DNA of 64,000 bases from Bacteroidota bacterium (lineage in GTDB: Bacteria > Bacteroidota > Bacteroidia > Cytophagales > Cyclobacteriaceae), in NCBI GenBank assembly GCA_016178785.1, contig JACOSO010000032.1, positions 62,001-126,000 of the forward strand, given 5' to 3'. Below are positions 52,223-62,513 of the stretch, in pieces. Numbering within the stretch: the stretch's first letter is position 1; each line of letters opens with the position of its first letter. Below the pieces are notes generated by a model. That model did no database searches and was not told the DNA's origin. It was given only the letters and a program-made list of their open reading frames with translations. The position numbers and the translations under genes were made by a program.

Positions 52223-52822
52223 CTAAATCTTATATAGTTGATTTGGATTAGTCGTGGAGAATAACTTTTTGACAACTTTATGGCCAACTGTCCTTATTTT
52301 GTCTTCGGTAACAGTAATTAGATGGTCGAACAATTGTATATATTTCTCCAATTCACCTATATCTGGTTTATTTCTTTTTAGTTGTTCAATCTTCACTTCT
52401 GAATCATTTTTGAATGGGTCAATTTTAATGTATGCAATTGCGAATTCATGAATTGTCCGACCCCTGTGAGCAACGAAATTGTGCCGAAGGTCCATTAGTT
52501 CATTATGTGTTTTTAAGAACATTTCATTTTGTCTCGAAAAACAGTTGTTGCTTTCTAATTTTGTTGAATGTCCAGATGAAACGAAACATTTACCGTACAG
52601 TGCAATTACAGTGTGCCACAATGATGCCATTGTCGTCTGGTCTAAATCTGGCGTCATCAACTTTGTTGTAGCTTCTTTAATAAAAATAAGGTCGTGTCGA
52701 ATGCTTTGATAATTAAGTAGTGGCTTAGCCAAATGGTCCGGAATGATATAACGAGATGAATCGTCCTCAGTCTGTTCTCGTATTTGAGCTATTAAGTAAT
52801 CAAAAGCGTCCCTTGGATTCAT
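52223..52822 (-). CDS. Hypothetical protein with HEPN-like RHxxxxHR motif
   Basis: This 199-residue, mostly helical soluble protein contains R113-H-N-F-V-A-H119-R120. It fits the R-x4-6-H ribonuclease motif of HEPN proteins, which act in toxins and phage defence. The rest shows no family I recognise. Acidic and basic residues alternate in the surrounding helices, as is common for HEPN. No clear antitoxin is adjacent, although a RAYT unit lies on one side and dapA on the other. The HEPN assignment rests on one short motif and is tentative. Confidence 0.55.
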   Translation of the reverse strand: MNPRDAFDYLIAQIREQTEDDSSRYIIPDHLAKPLLNYQSIRHDLIFIKEATTKLMTPDLDQTTMASLWHTVIALYGKCFVSSGHSTKLESNNCFSRQNEMFLKTHNELMDLRHNFVAHRGRTIHEFAIAYIKIDPFKNDSEVKIEQLKRNKPDIGELEKYIQLFDHLITVTEDKIRTVGHKVVKKLFSTTNPNQLYKI

Positions 52823-52912
52823 CTATAAAACTTATGTCAACGTGAATAGTCCAATGTTCCAGAAAATGGATGCTAACATTTGGCTATGCGCATTGTGCAT
52901 ATTTCATTATGC

Positions 52913-53785
52913 TTATTTCATCTTCTCAAACACCTTCTCAATCTTCTTCCTCAATCCAGCTGAAGGTTCGACCAAGGGCAGGCGCACGTGTGGTTTGCAG
53001 ACGTTCATGAGGCTTAACAAATATTTCACGCCAGTAGGGTTGCCCTCTTCATACATCGGGCCGTTGATTTCTAAAAGCGTAAAAGTTTCTGCGGAAGCTT
53101 TAGTATAGTTTCCTGAAGCAGCATTGCTCGTTATCTTTTTGAATGCTTCGGGGAAAGCATTTGCTAAAACAGATATCACTCCAACTCCACCCACCGCATA
53201 AATTGGTACTGTCAGCAAATCATCGCCTGAGATCAGCAAAAAGCTTTTTGGTTTTTCTTTGGCAATCTTCATGCACTGCTCAAGATTCCCGGAAGCTTCT
53301 TTGACGCCTACAATATTTTTATGCTGTGCCAGCCGTAAAGTTGTGTCTGCAGAAATGTTGGATGCGGTACGGCCGGGCACGTTGTACAACAGGATTGGCA
53401 ACGTGGAAGTGTCTGCTACTTTTTTAAAATGCTGATAAATCCCTTCTTGTGATGGCTTATTGTAATAGGGGCCCACCGATAAAAGAGCGGTTACACCTCT
53501 TAAATTGGTGTGATGGATTTCTTCAATCACAGCATCGGTGTTGTTGCCGCCAATACCATACACCACCGGAAGCTTCTTAGGGTTATTCTTCAATACAAAT
53601 TGTAATACTTCTTTTTTTTCATCCTTCGTCATCGTGGCAGACTCGCCAGTGGTGCCCATCACCACATAGTAATCAACACCCTTGGCGGTATGCGCCAATA
53701 TTTTTTTCAGTGAATTAAAATCGATAGTGCCATCGGCATGAAAAGGCGTGACCAACGCGACTCCTGTTCCGGTTAACTTCTTCAT
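52913..53785 (-). CDS. dapA: 4-hydroxy-tetrahydrodipicolinate synthase
   Basis: This 290-residue class I aldolase-type enzyme has GTGVALVTPFHADG at the start and MGTTGESATMTKDEK. The Tyr in LLYNVPGRTA and the Schiff-base Lys in NIVGVKEASGNLEQ are visible. It condenses pyruvate with aspartate semialdehyde in the diaminopimelate/lysine pathway needed for peptidoglycan. Its start overlaps the stop of the upstream DUF6913-like gene by four bases. It lies close to ligA, an order also seen in other Bacteroidota. Confidence 0.96.
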   Translation of the reverse strand: MKKLTGTGVALVTPFHADGTIDFNSLKKILAHTAKGVDYYVVMGTTGESATMTKDEKKEVLQFVLKNNPKKLPVVYGIGGNNTDAVIEEIHHTNLRGVTALLSVGPYYNKPSQEGIYQHFKKVADTSTLPILLYNVPGRTASNISADTTLRLAQHKNIVGVKEASGNLEQCMKIAKEKPKSFLLISGDDLLTVPIYAVGGVGVISVLANAFPEAFKKITSNAASGNYTKASAETFTLLEINGPMYEEGNPTGVKYLLSLMNVCKPHVRLPLVEPSAGLRKKIEKVFEKMK

Positions 53786-54282
53786 CGTATTTGCTTTGCG
53801 TATTTGTACATAGTTTCAATCAAGCCCTTGGTGGTACCGTTTTGCCCGATCATCATTTCAAAAAAGGGTTCATCCTTGTCTACAAACCGGCCCACACGAC
53901 AATGTGCTTTGCTGGCAGCCAATAAATAAAGGGCGAGTGGGTTTGGTTCTTTATCGATGTAGAACAAATAATCAAAGGGTGTCTCTAAAAATTTTTGCGC
54001 CTGGGTAGAATTGATATTTCCCCAAAATGTCAGGTCCTTTATCGTGAAGAAATCAAATTTAAATTCGTAGTTCTCTTTTCTCAAAGGTAAATATTCGAGT
54101 ACCTGCACTTTCTTTCCATCTTGTTCCAGCAGGTGAATAAATTCTTTTACGTCAAGATGCTTCTGTTTGTCTTCTACAGTAAACAAAACGCCAACATTAT
54201 GCGCCTGTTGGTAGGGAAGGCTGGTGCGAAGGGCATTATTTTTTTTCAATGCCTTGCGCGTGCGCATCCGAAGGAAATTCAT
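53782..54282 (-). CDS. DUF6913-like protein
   Basis: This 166-residue protein (ATG at 54282; a GTG at 54291 is also in frame) has a basic N-terminus (MNFLRMRTRKALKK). A compact alpha/beta body follows, with VGVLFTVEDKQKHLDVKEF and FDYLFYIDKEPNPLALYLLAAS. It resembles the small uncharacterised DUF6913 family found beside dapA in Bacteroidota, though this is recalled from genomic context rather than searched. A four-base overlap with dapA implies coupling. The palindrome at 54308-54368 lies just upstream. Confidence 0.6.
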   Translation of the reverse strand: MNFLRMRTRKALKKNNALRTSLPYQQAHNVGVLFTVEDKQKHLDVKEFIHLLEQDGKKVQVLEYLPLRKENYEFKFDFFTIKDLTFWGNINSTQAQKFLETPFDYLFYIDKEPNPLALYLLAASKAHCRVGRFVDKDEPFFEMMIGQNGTTKGLIETMYKYAKQIR

Positions 54283-54307
54283 TTTAAACACGGAGATTCA
54301 GGATTTA

Positions 54308-54368
54308 AGATTCAAGATTCAAAATTATCAATATTTCAGTACCGAGGTCAATTTTGAATTTGGAATCT
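54308..54368. repeat. AT-rich inverted repeat
   Basis: AGATTCAAGATTCAAAATT (54308-54326) and AATTTTGAATTTGGAATCT (54350-54368) match as an inverted pair at 17 of 19 positions. It lies between ligA and the DUF6913-like gene in a same-strand run and belongs to the same class as 33852-33909. Confidence 0.72.
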
Positions 54369-54379
54369 GGAATTTTGAA

Positions 54380-56398
<2,019 letters not shown>

Positions 56399-56451
56399 TC
56401 AAATCAGATTGAAAATTAGCAAATCAGAACCAGCATTTTCAAATTACCAAA

Positions 56452-57156
56452 TCAACTAATTTTCAAATTAATTAGATTCAAAATCTGACAGGCGACAAGC
56501 CCTGCAGTTTCAGTCCTCAATCGATTTGGTCCCAGGCTTACTTTTTCAAAACCATTGTTCATCGCTTGTGATAATTCCTCTTTTGAGAAATCACCTTCAG
56601 GCCCAATGAGGACAAGATATTTTTTCCCGCTACTTGCGTAAGATTGAAGGTGCTTGGTGTTTTTGGCATCCACATAAGCAATGCACCTTTGATCGGCTTG
56701 AGCTGAAACAATTTCGTCAAAATGAGTCATTTGACTTAATCGAGGAAGCCAGGCTTGCTGTGATTGTTTCATAGCGCTAACCGCGACTTTTTCTACCCTT
56801 TCATGGTTGATTACTTTACGCTCGGAATTTTTGCAAAGCATAAAACTGATTTGATCGATCCCGATTTCGGTTGCTTTCTCGATGAACCATTCGATGCGAT
56901 CAGCATTTTTTGTCGGAGCAATCGCGATGTGGATGTGAAAATCTTTTTTCGTGTCTTGCCTTTTTTCCGTGACCTCGAATTCGCATTTTTTTGGATCTGC
57001 CCTTACAATCTTTGCATCATAAAAAAAACCCTGACCATCGGTGAGGTCAAGGTTTTGTCCTTCGGTCATTCGAAGTACTCTTATCACATGGTGGGACTCT
57101 TCACGATCGAGATGATGAATTCCTTGTGGGATGCCGGGCTGGTAAAATAAATTCAC
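56452..57156 (-). CDS. rsmE: 16S rRNA (uracil1498-N3)-methyltransferase
   Basis: This 234-residue SPOUT-class methyltransferase begins MNLFYQPGIPQGIHHLDREESHHVIRVLRM. It has EFVTEKRQ-like strands and the trefoil-knot SAM-binding motif VLIGPEGDFSKEELS, with LGPNRLRTETA near the end. It methylates U1498 of 16S rRNA. A 64-base AT-rich stretch separates it from ligA downstream on the same strand. Confidence 0.95.
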   Translation of the reverse strand: MNLFYQPGIPQGIHHLDREESHHVIRVLRMTEGQNLDLTDGQGFFYDAKIVRADPKKCEFEVTEKRQDTKKDFHIHIAIAPTKNADRIEWFIEKATEIGIDQISFMLCKNSERKVINHERVEKVAVSAMKQSQQAWLPRLSQMTHFDEIVSAQADQRCIAYVDAKNTKHLQSYASSGKKYLVLIGPEGDFSKEELSQAMNNGFEKVSLGPNRLRTETAGLVACQILNLINLKIS

Positions 57157-57253
57157 GTCTTTGAGTATATGTCAAAAGTCTGCAGTCTCCAGTTGGCAGT
57201 TTTGGTTGTGGTAGTACCGTCTACTGCACCCTCCCTACTGCCTACTTTTCAAA

Positions 57254-57517
57254 TCAGGCGAGTTCTTTTTTCAATCGCTCTACTAAGTTCACGTACTCTT
57301 GCATCGCCTGTTCCTTGCTCACGCCTTTTTTCTCCTCCCATGCACTGTATTTCGCAATGGCTTTAAAATCAAAACCCCCGGGCTTGTCGCCACTCACATC
57401 TCCATCGGTTGCTTGCTTGAAGAGTGCATAGAGTTGAAGCAAATCTTCATTCGATGGGCGTGAAGGCAAATCTTTGGATTGCGAAACTGCTGCAGTGAAA
57501 TTTTCTTGAAGTGTCAT
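57254..57517 (-). CDS. Acyl-CoA-binding protein
   Basis: This 87-residue four-helix protein matches the ACBP family. It shows PSNEDLLQLYALFKQATDGDVSG, KPGGFDFKAIAKYSAWEEKKG and the C-terminal AMQEYVNLVERLKKEL, including the conserved Tyr and Lys that hold acyl-CoA. It buffers and carries long-chain acyl-CoA in the cytoplasm. ACBPs are widespread in eukaryotes but occur in only some bacteria. It lies two bases downstream of the RelE/ParE toxin gene on the same strand, an odd but probably chance neighbour. Confidence 0.92.
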   Translation of the reverse strand: MTLQENFTAAVSQSKDLPSRPSNEDLLQLYALFKQATDGDVSGDKPGGFDFKAIAKYSAWEEKKGVSKEQAMQEYVNLVERLKKELA

Positions 57518-57519
57518 TT

Positions 57520-57810
57520 TTACTTTAATTTTCTTCTGGCGTCACGAATATTGATAATTTCAATTTGATTTTTTCTGACCTTAACGCGGTAGGTAATCAT
57601 AGTCAATTTATTGAGCGGACCACGATGAACGTTTTTAAACTTAGATGTCTTTTGAAGCAAGTATGGGTAGTCACTCAGTAAACTTAAAAACTGCTGCGTT
57701 TCATTGACGAAATGTATGACTTCGCGATCTGTCCAGTGAGTCTTCAGATAAGTTATTACTTCATCAAACCCTGCGATGGCTCTTTCAGTCCAGACTATTT
57801 CGAAAGCCAT
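57520..57810 (-). CDS. RelE/ParE-family toxin
   Basis: This 96-residue protein has the RelE/ParE pattern: IVWTERAIAGFDEVITYLKTHW at the start and LSLLSDYPYLLQKT in the middle. VHRGPLNKLTMITYRV and a basic end, INIRDARRKLK, complete it. Such toxins cut mRNA on the ribosome (RelE) or poison gyrase (ParE); the sequence does not decide. It overlaps the upstream antitoxin gene by 16 bases. Confidence 0.88.
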   Translation of the reverse strand: MAFEIVWTERAIAGFDEVITYLKTHWTDREVIHFVNETQQFLSLLSDYPYLLQKTSKFKNVHRGPLNKLTMITYRVKVRKNQIEIINIRDARRKLK

Positions 57811-58025
57811 TTTTTATACTTGGCCATCACTTTATGATGGGGAACAACTTGTTTGCTATCGGCCTGTGCCAGACCTTTTTTAATTTCGGCTTTTTCATCT
57901 TCACTGATTTCGTCCCACCAATCCTTTTCCTTCTCCCTCAAAGCAACCAATTTTTTAATAACTGATGGTTTGTTAAGTGAAGCCAACCATTCGATCAATT
58001 GAATTTTTTCTGCTTGAATATCCAT
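57795..58025 (-). CDS. Antitoxin partner of RelE/ParE toxin
   Basis: This 76-residue helical protein shows IEWLASLNKPSVIKKLVALREKE and a WWDEISEDEKAEIKKGLAQAD segment, typical of the small antidotes paired with RelE/ParE toxins in Bacteroidota. It ends in a lysine-rich tail that may bind DNA or the toxin. It lies six bases downstream of the citrate synthase gene and overlaps the toxin by 16 bases, so the module is probably transcribed with gltA or from a promoter inside it. Confidence 0.85.
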   Translation of the reverse strand: MDIQAEKIQLIEWLASLNKPSVIKKLVALREKEKDWWDEISEDEKAEIKKGLAQADSKQVVPHHKVMAKYKKWLSK

Positions 58026-58031
58026 AAAAAT

Positions 58032-59318
58032 TTATCTTTTCTTAATGGCCACGTAAGGTCTCAAGTTTTGACCGGTATAAATTTGTCTTGGCCTTCCAAT
58101 CGGTTCCTTATTCTCGCGAAGCTCTTTCCATTGTGCAATCCACCCGGGCAAGCGACCCATGGCGAACATTACTGTGAACATATCAACCGGAATTCCAAGC
58201 GCGCGATAAATTATTCCTGAATAGAAATCCACATTAGGATAAAGTTTTCTTTCAATAAAATAAGAATCGCGTAAAGCAACTTCTTCGAGTTTCAAAGCGA
58301 TTTCAAGAACAGGATCATTCACTCCTAATTTTTTCAACACATCATCGGCTGCTTTTTTAATGATCTTGGCGCGAGGATCAAAATTTTTGTAAACGCGATG
58401 CCCAAAGCCCATTAACCGGAAGCCGCTGTTTTTGTCTTTTGCTTTTGCAATCCATTTATCAGTATCGCCACCATCTTTCTTTATTTGCTCTAGCATAAGG
58501 ATCACCTCCTGGTTTGCGCCCCCATGCAATGGTCCCCACAAAGCGTTGATGCCGGCAGAGATTGACGAATAAATGCTTGCTTTTGACGAACCGACAATCC
58601 GCACCGTTGAAGTAGAGCAATTCTGTTCATGATCGGCATGAAGGATCAATAATTTATCTAACGCATCGGCTACTACGGGGTCAATTTCATATTGTTCGGC
58701 CGGAAGAGCGTACATCATTTTCATAAAACGTGCGCAGTAGTCCAAAGAGTTGTCAGGATAATTGACGGGATGACCCATCGCATTTTTATAAGCCCACGCT
58801 GCGAATGTCGGCATCTTAGCTAAAGAGCGAATGATACTTAAATAAACTGCCTCGGACGAACGGTTAGGATCAAGTGATTCAGGATAAAATGCAGTTTGTG
58901 CGCAAAACATGGAAGCCAATACACCCATGGGGTGAGACGAAGAAGGAAACCCATCTAATATTTTGCGGGTGTCTTCATGCACCATGGTGTGCTTCTTGAT
59001 GTCATCCGAGAATTTTTTGTATTGGTCGGTTGTGGGAAGCTCGCCAAAAATCAAAAGGTAAGCCACTTCTAAGAAATTAGAACTGGCAGCCAGCTCTTCT
59101 ATGGAATAACCGCGGTAACGCAAGATGCCCTTGTCGCCATCCAGAAAAGTAATGGCACTTTTAGTTGCCCCTGTATTTTTGTAACCGAGATCGAGTGTAA
59201 TAAGACCTGCCTCCTCCAGAAGGTTGCCGATGTCAATTGCTGTTTCGTTTTCTGTTCCTTCTACAAGAGGGAATTTATATGTTTTTCCGTCTACGATTAA
59301 CTCTGCGGTTTTCGCCAT
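58032..59318 (-). CDS. gltA: Citrate synthase
   Basis: This 428-residue type II citrate synthase has DHEQNCSTSTVRIVGS (first His), GPLHGGANQEVILML (second catalytic His) and GFGHRVYKNFDPRAKI with the catalytic Asp further on. It condenses acetyl-CoA with oxaloacetate at the entry of the TCA cycle. The N-terminal domain (VDGKTYKFPLVEGTENE) is that of Gram-negative, hexameric forms. A toxin-antitoxin module follows only six bases after it. Confidence 0.97.
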   Translation of the reverse strand: MAKTAELIVDGKTYKFPLVEGTENETAIDIGNLLEEAGLITLDLGYKNTGATKSAITFLDGDKGILRYRGYSIEELAASSNFLEVAYLLIFGELPTTDQYKKFSDDIKKHTMVHEDTRKILDGFPSSSHPMGVLASMFCAQTAFYPESLDPNRSSEAVYLSIIRSLAKMPTFAAWAYKNAMGHPVNYPDNSLDYCARFMKMMYALPAEQYEIDPVVADALDKLLILHADHEQNCSTSTVRIVGSSKASIYSSISAGINALWGPLHGGANQEVILMLEQIKKDGGDTDKWIAKAKDKNSGFRLMGFGHRVYKNFDPRAKIIKKAADDVLKKLGVNDPVLEIALKLEEVALRDSYFIERKLYPNVDFYSGIIYRALGIPVDMFTVMFAMGRLPGWIAQWKELRENKEPIGRPRQIYTGQNLRPYVAIKKR

Positions 59319-59389
59319 AAAAATTGGATTTTAAACTTTCGTTTTAAAGATAGAATGAAGAGTTATCAGAAAAAAGGAGTGATTAATAA

Positions 59390-60205
59390 TTAGTTATTAC
59401 CTAAGATCAGCGGCATGCCGTCCTTGCCGGAGCCAACAACAATGATTTTACTATTTGGCGATTTGGAAAGTTCCAGGGTAGCTTCTATGCCTCTCATCTT
59501 CAATAATTTGTCGGTCAAACTGTTGTTGATGATATTATTGGCTCGTGATTCGCCCTCTGCTGCAATGCGCTTGCGTTCTGCTTCACTCTTTTCTTTGTCG
59601 AGACGGAATTGATAAGCCAGCGCTTCTTGCTCTTGCTGCAGTTTGTTTTCGATGGCTTGTTTGATTTGTTCAGGCAAAGCGATGGACCGAATCAATACGG
59701 CAGTTGCGTTTACATTATTCGTACTTAGTATTTTCTCCGTTTCATTTTTTATAGCACTTTCAACTTCGGCACGTTTGGTCGAATAAATTTCTTCGGCTGT
59801 GTAACGTCCCATTACCTGGCGCACAGTTGATCGGACTTCCGGAATAACCAGCACATTTACGTAGTCTTTAGTGAACTGCTCATGGATGAATCCGATTTTA
59901 GTGGGTATTGGGAAAAACCGAACCGTTACATCAACGTGAATGGACAATCCACTTTTGTCGAGCACATCCATATTTTCTTCGGAGGATGTTTCATTCACCT
60001 TATAAGTGTAAACATCATTCCAGGGTGCCTTGATGTGGGTTCCTGGCCCAATCACATTTTGTTTATCTAGTCCGCTTCCAAATGGCCTGAAGACGATGGC
60101 ACGTTCAGTGGCTTCGATTGTGAACCAAAGGCTTGAAGACAGTGTGAGCAAAACGATAAATGCAATCACACTTAAGATAATGATGGGTAATCTGCGGTTA
60201 TTCAT
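59390..60205 (-). CDS. Prohibitin-like SPFH protein
   Basis: This 271-residue protein has one N-terminal membrane helix (about residues 9-29). An SPFH/band 7 domain follows (ATERAIVFRPFGSGLDK, then PSKVGFIHEQFTKDYVN-like segments). A coiled-coil helical part (EQEALAYQFRLDKEKSEAERKRIA) completes the pattern of prohibitins. Such proteins form ring-shaped membrane scaffolds that control proteases. The substrate is unknown. It is the gene next to citrate synthase, separated by about 70 bases. Confidence 0.9.
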   Translation of the reverse strand: MNNRRLPIIILSVIAFIVLLTLSSSLWFTIEATERAIVFRPFGSGLDKQNVIGPGTHIKAPWNDVYTYKVNETSSEENMDVLDKSGLSIHVDVTVRFFPIPTKIGFIHEQFTKDYVNVLVIPEVRSTVRQVMGRYTAEEIYSTKRAEVESAIKNETEKILSTNNVNATAVLIRSIALPEQIKQAIENKLQQEQEALAYQFRLDKEKSEAERKRIAAEGESRANNIINNSLTDKLLKMRGIEATLELSKSPNSKIIVVGSGKDGMPLILGNN

Positions 60206-60250
60206 AATTTTTTTATTGAGGGTTTGTTAATAATTCTGTTGGCAAAAAAA

Positions 60251-60273
60251 AAGCGATGCAGCCGGCATCGCTT
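60251..60273 (-). terminator. Intrinsic terminator after lysine-rich H1-like gene
   Basis: Perfect nine-base arms AAGCGATGC and GCATCGCTT enclose a five-base loop. On the minus strand it is followed by a run of seven U residues. It lies about 20 bases beyond the stop codon. Confidence 0.88.
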
Positions 60274-60295
60274 CGGTTGATAAAGATGCTACTGA

Positions 60296-60604
60296 TTACA
60301 TTCCTGAACCAGAGCCTGAATCCATTCCCGTATTCCATGATGGAGGTTCGGGCTTTGGTTCTGGCGTTGACATTGGTGCCGGTGTTGGAGCAGGAGCTGC
60401 CGCTGGCATTGTCATTTTAGGTGCTGCTGGTTTCTTTACCGCCTTCTTTTTAGGAGCTGCTTTTTTAGCTACCTTCTTTTTGGCGGCCTTCTTGGCTTTC
60501 TTCTTTGCGGCTTTTTTCACGACTTTCTTTTTAGCCGCTTTCTTCACCGACTTTTTAGCTTTTGCTTTGCCTTTCTTAGATGCTTTTTTAGCTTTCTTTG
60601 CCAT
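60296..60604 (-). CDS. Lysine/alanine-rich histone H1-like protein
   Basis: The ATG at 60604 gives a 102-residue protein. Residues 1-68 are almost entirely Lys and Ala (MAKKAKKASKKGKAKAKKSV and repeats such as KKAAKKK). They are followed by a Pro/Ala-rich and acidic tail (PAPTPEPKPEPPSWN-like). The first part resembles the C-terminal domain of histone H1 and the Hc1/AlgP type of DNA-binding repeat. It should bind DNA non-specifically. The frame continues to 60709, but the additional N-terminus is not like any protein. It is divergent from recA, 250 bases away. Confidence 0.83.
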   Translation of the reverse strand: MAKKAKKASKKGKAKAKKSVKKAAKKKVVKKAAKKKAKKAAKKKVAKKAAPKKKAVKKPAAPKMTMPAAAPAPTPAPMSTPEPKPEPPSWNTGMDSGSGSGM

Positions 60605-60723
60605 GGCGCTATTGGGTTTAATTTTTTTTGGAGTAGAGTTTGAGTTAATTCTTCTGAAATTTAAATAAGAGTTTGCTTGGAATGGCATCGAATGAAAAAA
60701 AAATTTCAAGCAAAAAGTTGATG

Positions 60724-60736
60724 CTTGTCAGACAAG
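60724..60736. promoter_or_regulatory. Perfect palindrome CTTGTC-A-GACAAG upstream of recA
   Basis: A 13-base perfect palindrome lies midway between the divergent recA and H1-like genes (about 117 bases from the recA start and 120 from the other). It has the form of a dimeric regulator site, and its position suggests an SOS-type operator. However, no LexA site is known to me for this group, and its distance from recA is large. Confidence 0.4.
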
Positions 60737-60852
60737 AGGCGGTGATTTTGAATGGACAGATCGAAAATTGGTTCAAAAAGTTTTTTAGCCTCTGATTTTG
60801 TTTTTAGCAAATTACTAAATATTTTAGCATTCGATTTTAAAACGAAAACATC

Positions 60853-61884
60853 ATGACCACAGACGCAAAAGAGAAATTAAAGGCCCTTCAACTCACTATT
60901 GATAAACTGGAAAAGACCTATGGCAAAGGCACCGTAATGAAATTGAGCGATGAAATTGTTATGGACGTGCCTGCAATTTCAACTGGTTCGCTCGGGCTTG
61001 ATATTGCTCTGGGTATTGGAGGCATACCTCGGGGTCGTGTTACTGAAATCTATGGGCCAGAATCATCGGGTAAGACCACGCTCACCTTGCACGCTATTGC
61101 ACAGGCTCAGAAGAAAGGGGGACTAGCAGCTTTTATCGATGCTGAGCATGCTTTTGATAAGTCGTATGCAGAAAGATTGGGTATTGATACCGAAAACCTT
61201 CTTATCTCTCAACCTGATAACGGTGAGCAGGCGCTTGAAATTGCCGAGCATCTGATCCGCTCAGGTGCTATTGATATTATTGTCATTGATTCAGTGGCAG
61301 CGCTTGTGCCTAAAGCTGAGTTGGAAGGCGAGATGGGTGAAAGCAAAATGGGTCTGCAAGCCCGATTAATGTCGCAAGCCTTGAGAAAACTTACCGGCAC
61401 AATTAGCAAAACGGGGTGTGCTTGCATTTTCATCAACCAACTCCGCGAAAAAATTGGAGTGATGTTTGGCAACCCTGAAACCACTACCGGTGGTAACGCC
61501 TTGAAATTCTACGCTTCAGTAAGGTTGGATATTCGCAGAATTGGGCAAATCAAAGAAGACGCAGATAATATTACCGGTAACAGGGTAAAGGTAAAAGTGG
61601 TGAAGAACAAAGTAGCACCTCCGTTCAAAGTAGTAGAGTTCGATATCATGTACGGCCGAGGCATTTCTAAGTCAGGAGAAATCGTGGATTTGGGCGTTGA
61701 ACTCAATGTGATTCAGAAATCAGGTTCTTGGTTTTCATACAACGGCAATAAACTTGGCCAAGGCCGCGATGCCGTGAAACAACTTATTGAAGACAACCCT
61801 GAACTTTCGGAAGAATTGGAAAAGAAGATCAAAGAGAAAATTTCATCCGGAGGAGTAGAGGAAGGGAAGAAAGCAGAAAATTAG
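60853..61884 (+). CDS. recA: Recombinase RecA
   Basis: This 343-residue recombinase has Walker [16 protein letters not shown] near residue 68 and the Walker B region [19 protein letters not shown]. The L1/L2 loops follow (including [17 protein letters not shown]), and the C-terminal acidic stretch is short. It promotes homologous recombination and activates the SOS response. It is monocistronic, with a strong terminator at 61905-61933 and a palindrome about 117 bases upstream. Confidence 0.98.
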   Translation: MTTDAKEKLKALQLTIDKLEKTYGKGTVMKLSDEIVMDVPAISTGSLGLDIALGIGGIPRGRVTEIYGPESSGKTTLTLHAIAQAQKKGGLAAFIDAEHAFDKSYAERLGIDTENLLISQPDNGEQALEIAEHLIRSGAIDIIVIDSVAALVPKAELEGEMGESKMGLQARLMSQALRKLTGTISKTGCACIFINQLREKIGVMFGNPETTTGGNALKFYASVRLDIRRIGQIKEDADNITGNRVKVKVVKNKVAPPFKVVEFDIMYGRGISKSGEIVDLGVELNVIQKSGSWFSYNGNKLGQGRDAVKQLIEDNPELSEELEKKIKEKISSGGVEEGKKAEN

Positions 61885-61904
61885 TACTTCTGTATAAAAC
61901 AGAT

Positions 61905-61933
61905 GAGAGGCATTGCATTTTGCGATGCCTCTC
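61905..61933 (+). terminator. Intrinsic terminator after recA
   Basis: Arms GAGAGGCAT and ATGCCTCTC extend inwards by TGC/GCG with one wobble to a stem of about 12 pairs. TTTTT follows. It is placed 21 bases past the recA stop. Confidence 0.9.
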
Positions 61934-61966
61934 TTTTTGTAAACATTCCTTATATATATTGCGCGA

Positions 61967-62353
61967 ATGAGTTTTTTGAAATCCATCGCATTCAAAAGAA
62001 CAACTGCCATTGGCTGGTACACATTGATCATCCTGGGCTCTTCAATCCCCGGTAAGAAAATCCCGGAAATTTTTACCCTTACGCCAGATAAACTGATTCA
62101 CTGTGTTGAATACCTGGTTCTCGGTTTTTTATTGATGCGTTGGCTCACCTCAGATTTTACTTCATTTACAGGGAAGAAGTCCGCAGTGATTGTATTACTG
62201 GTCGGGGCGCTTTGCGCAATGGCTGATGAATTGTATCAAAACCTGACTCCCAACCGCACACCCGATTTTTATGATTGGTGTCTTGATGTTGTTGGATTGA
62301 TGATCAGTATTCCGTTTTTTGATTTTCTAAGAAGAAAAATTTATTGGATTTAG
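61967..62353 (+). CDS. VanZ-family membrane protein
   Basis: This 128-residue protein has four membrane helices. It shows the VanZ-type features IILGSSIPGKKIPEI, DKLIHCVEYLVLGFLLMR and LCAMADELYQNLTPNRTPDFYDWCLDVVG (the conserved DE-Q-pattern and D-x2-D region). Its function is unknown; VanZ is linked to teicoplanin resistance in enterococci, but most family members have no such role. It follows the recA terminator and probably has its own promoter. Confidence 0.9.
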   Translation: MSFLKSIAFKRTTAIGWYTLIILGSSIPGKKIPEIFTLTPDKLIHCVEYLVLGFLLMRWLTSDFTSFTGKKSAVIVLLVGALCAMADELYQNLTPNRTPDFYDWCLDVVGLMISIPFFDFLRRKIYWI

Positions 62354-62448
62354 GTTTCTTCCGGTAGGCGCAAGTTCAATAATACGGACTTTCTCGCCAT
62401 TCGCTGTCAAAAAAATCACTACTTTTCGTAGTAGAACCGGCTATACCA

Positions 62449-62484
62449 CGGAATGCCCAACTGCAAAGAATTACAGGCATTCCG
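62449..62484. other. Inverted repeat ahead of the TPR gene
   Basis: Nine-base perfect arms CGGAATGCC (62449-62457) and GGCATTCCG (62476-62484) enclose 18 bases in the 160-base gap between VanZ and a TPR gene. It is preceded by a smaller ACTAC/GTAGT hairpin. It could be a terminator for VanZ, a regulator site or an attenuator. No U-tract follows, so a plain terminator is less likely. Confidence 0.55.
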
Positions 62485-62513
62485 GCTAACCTTAGCTTAT
62501 AAATTATCAACAA

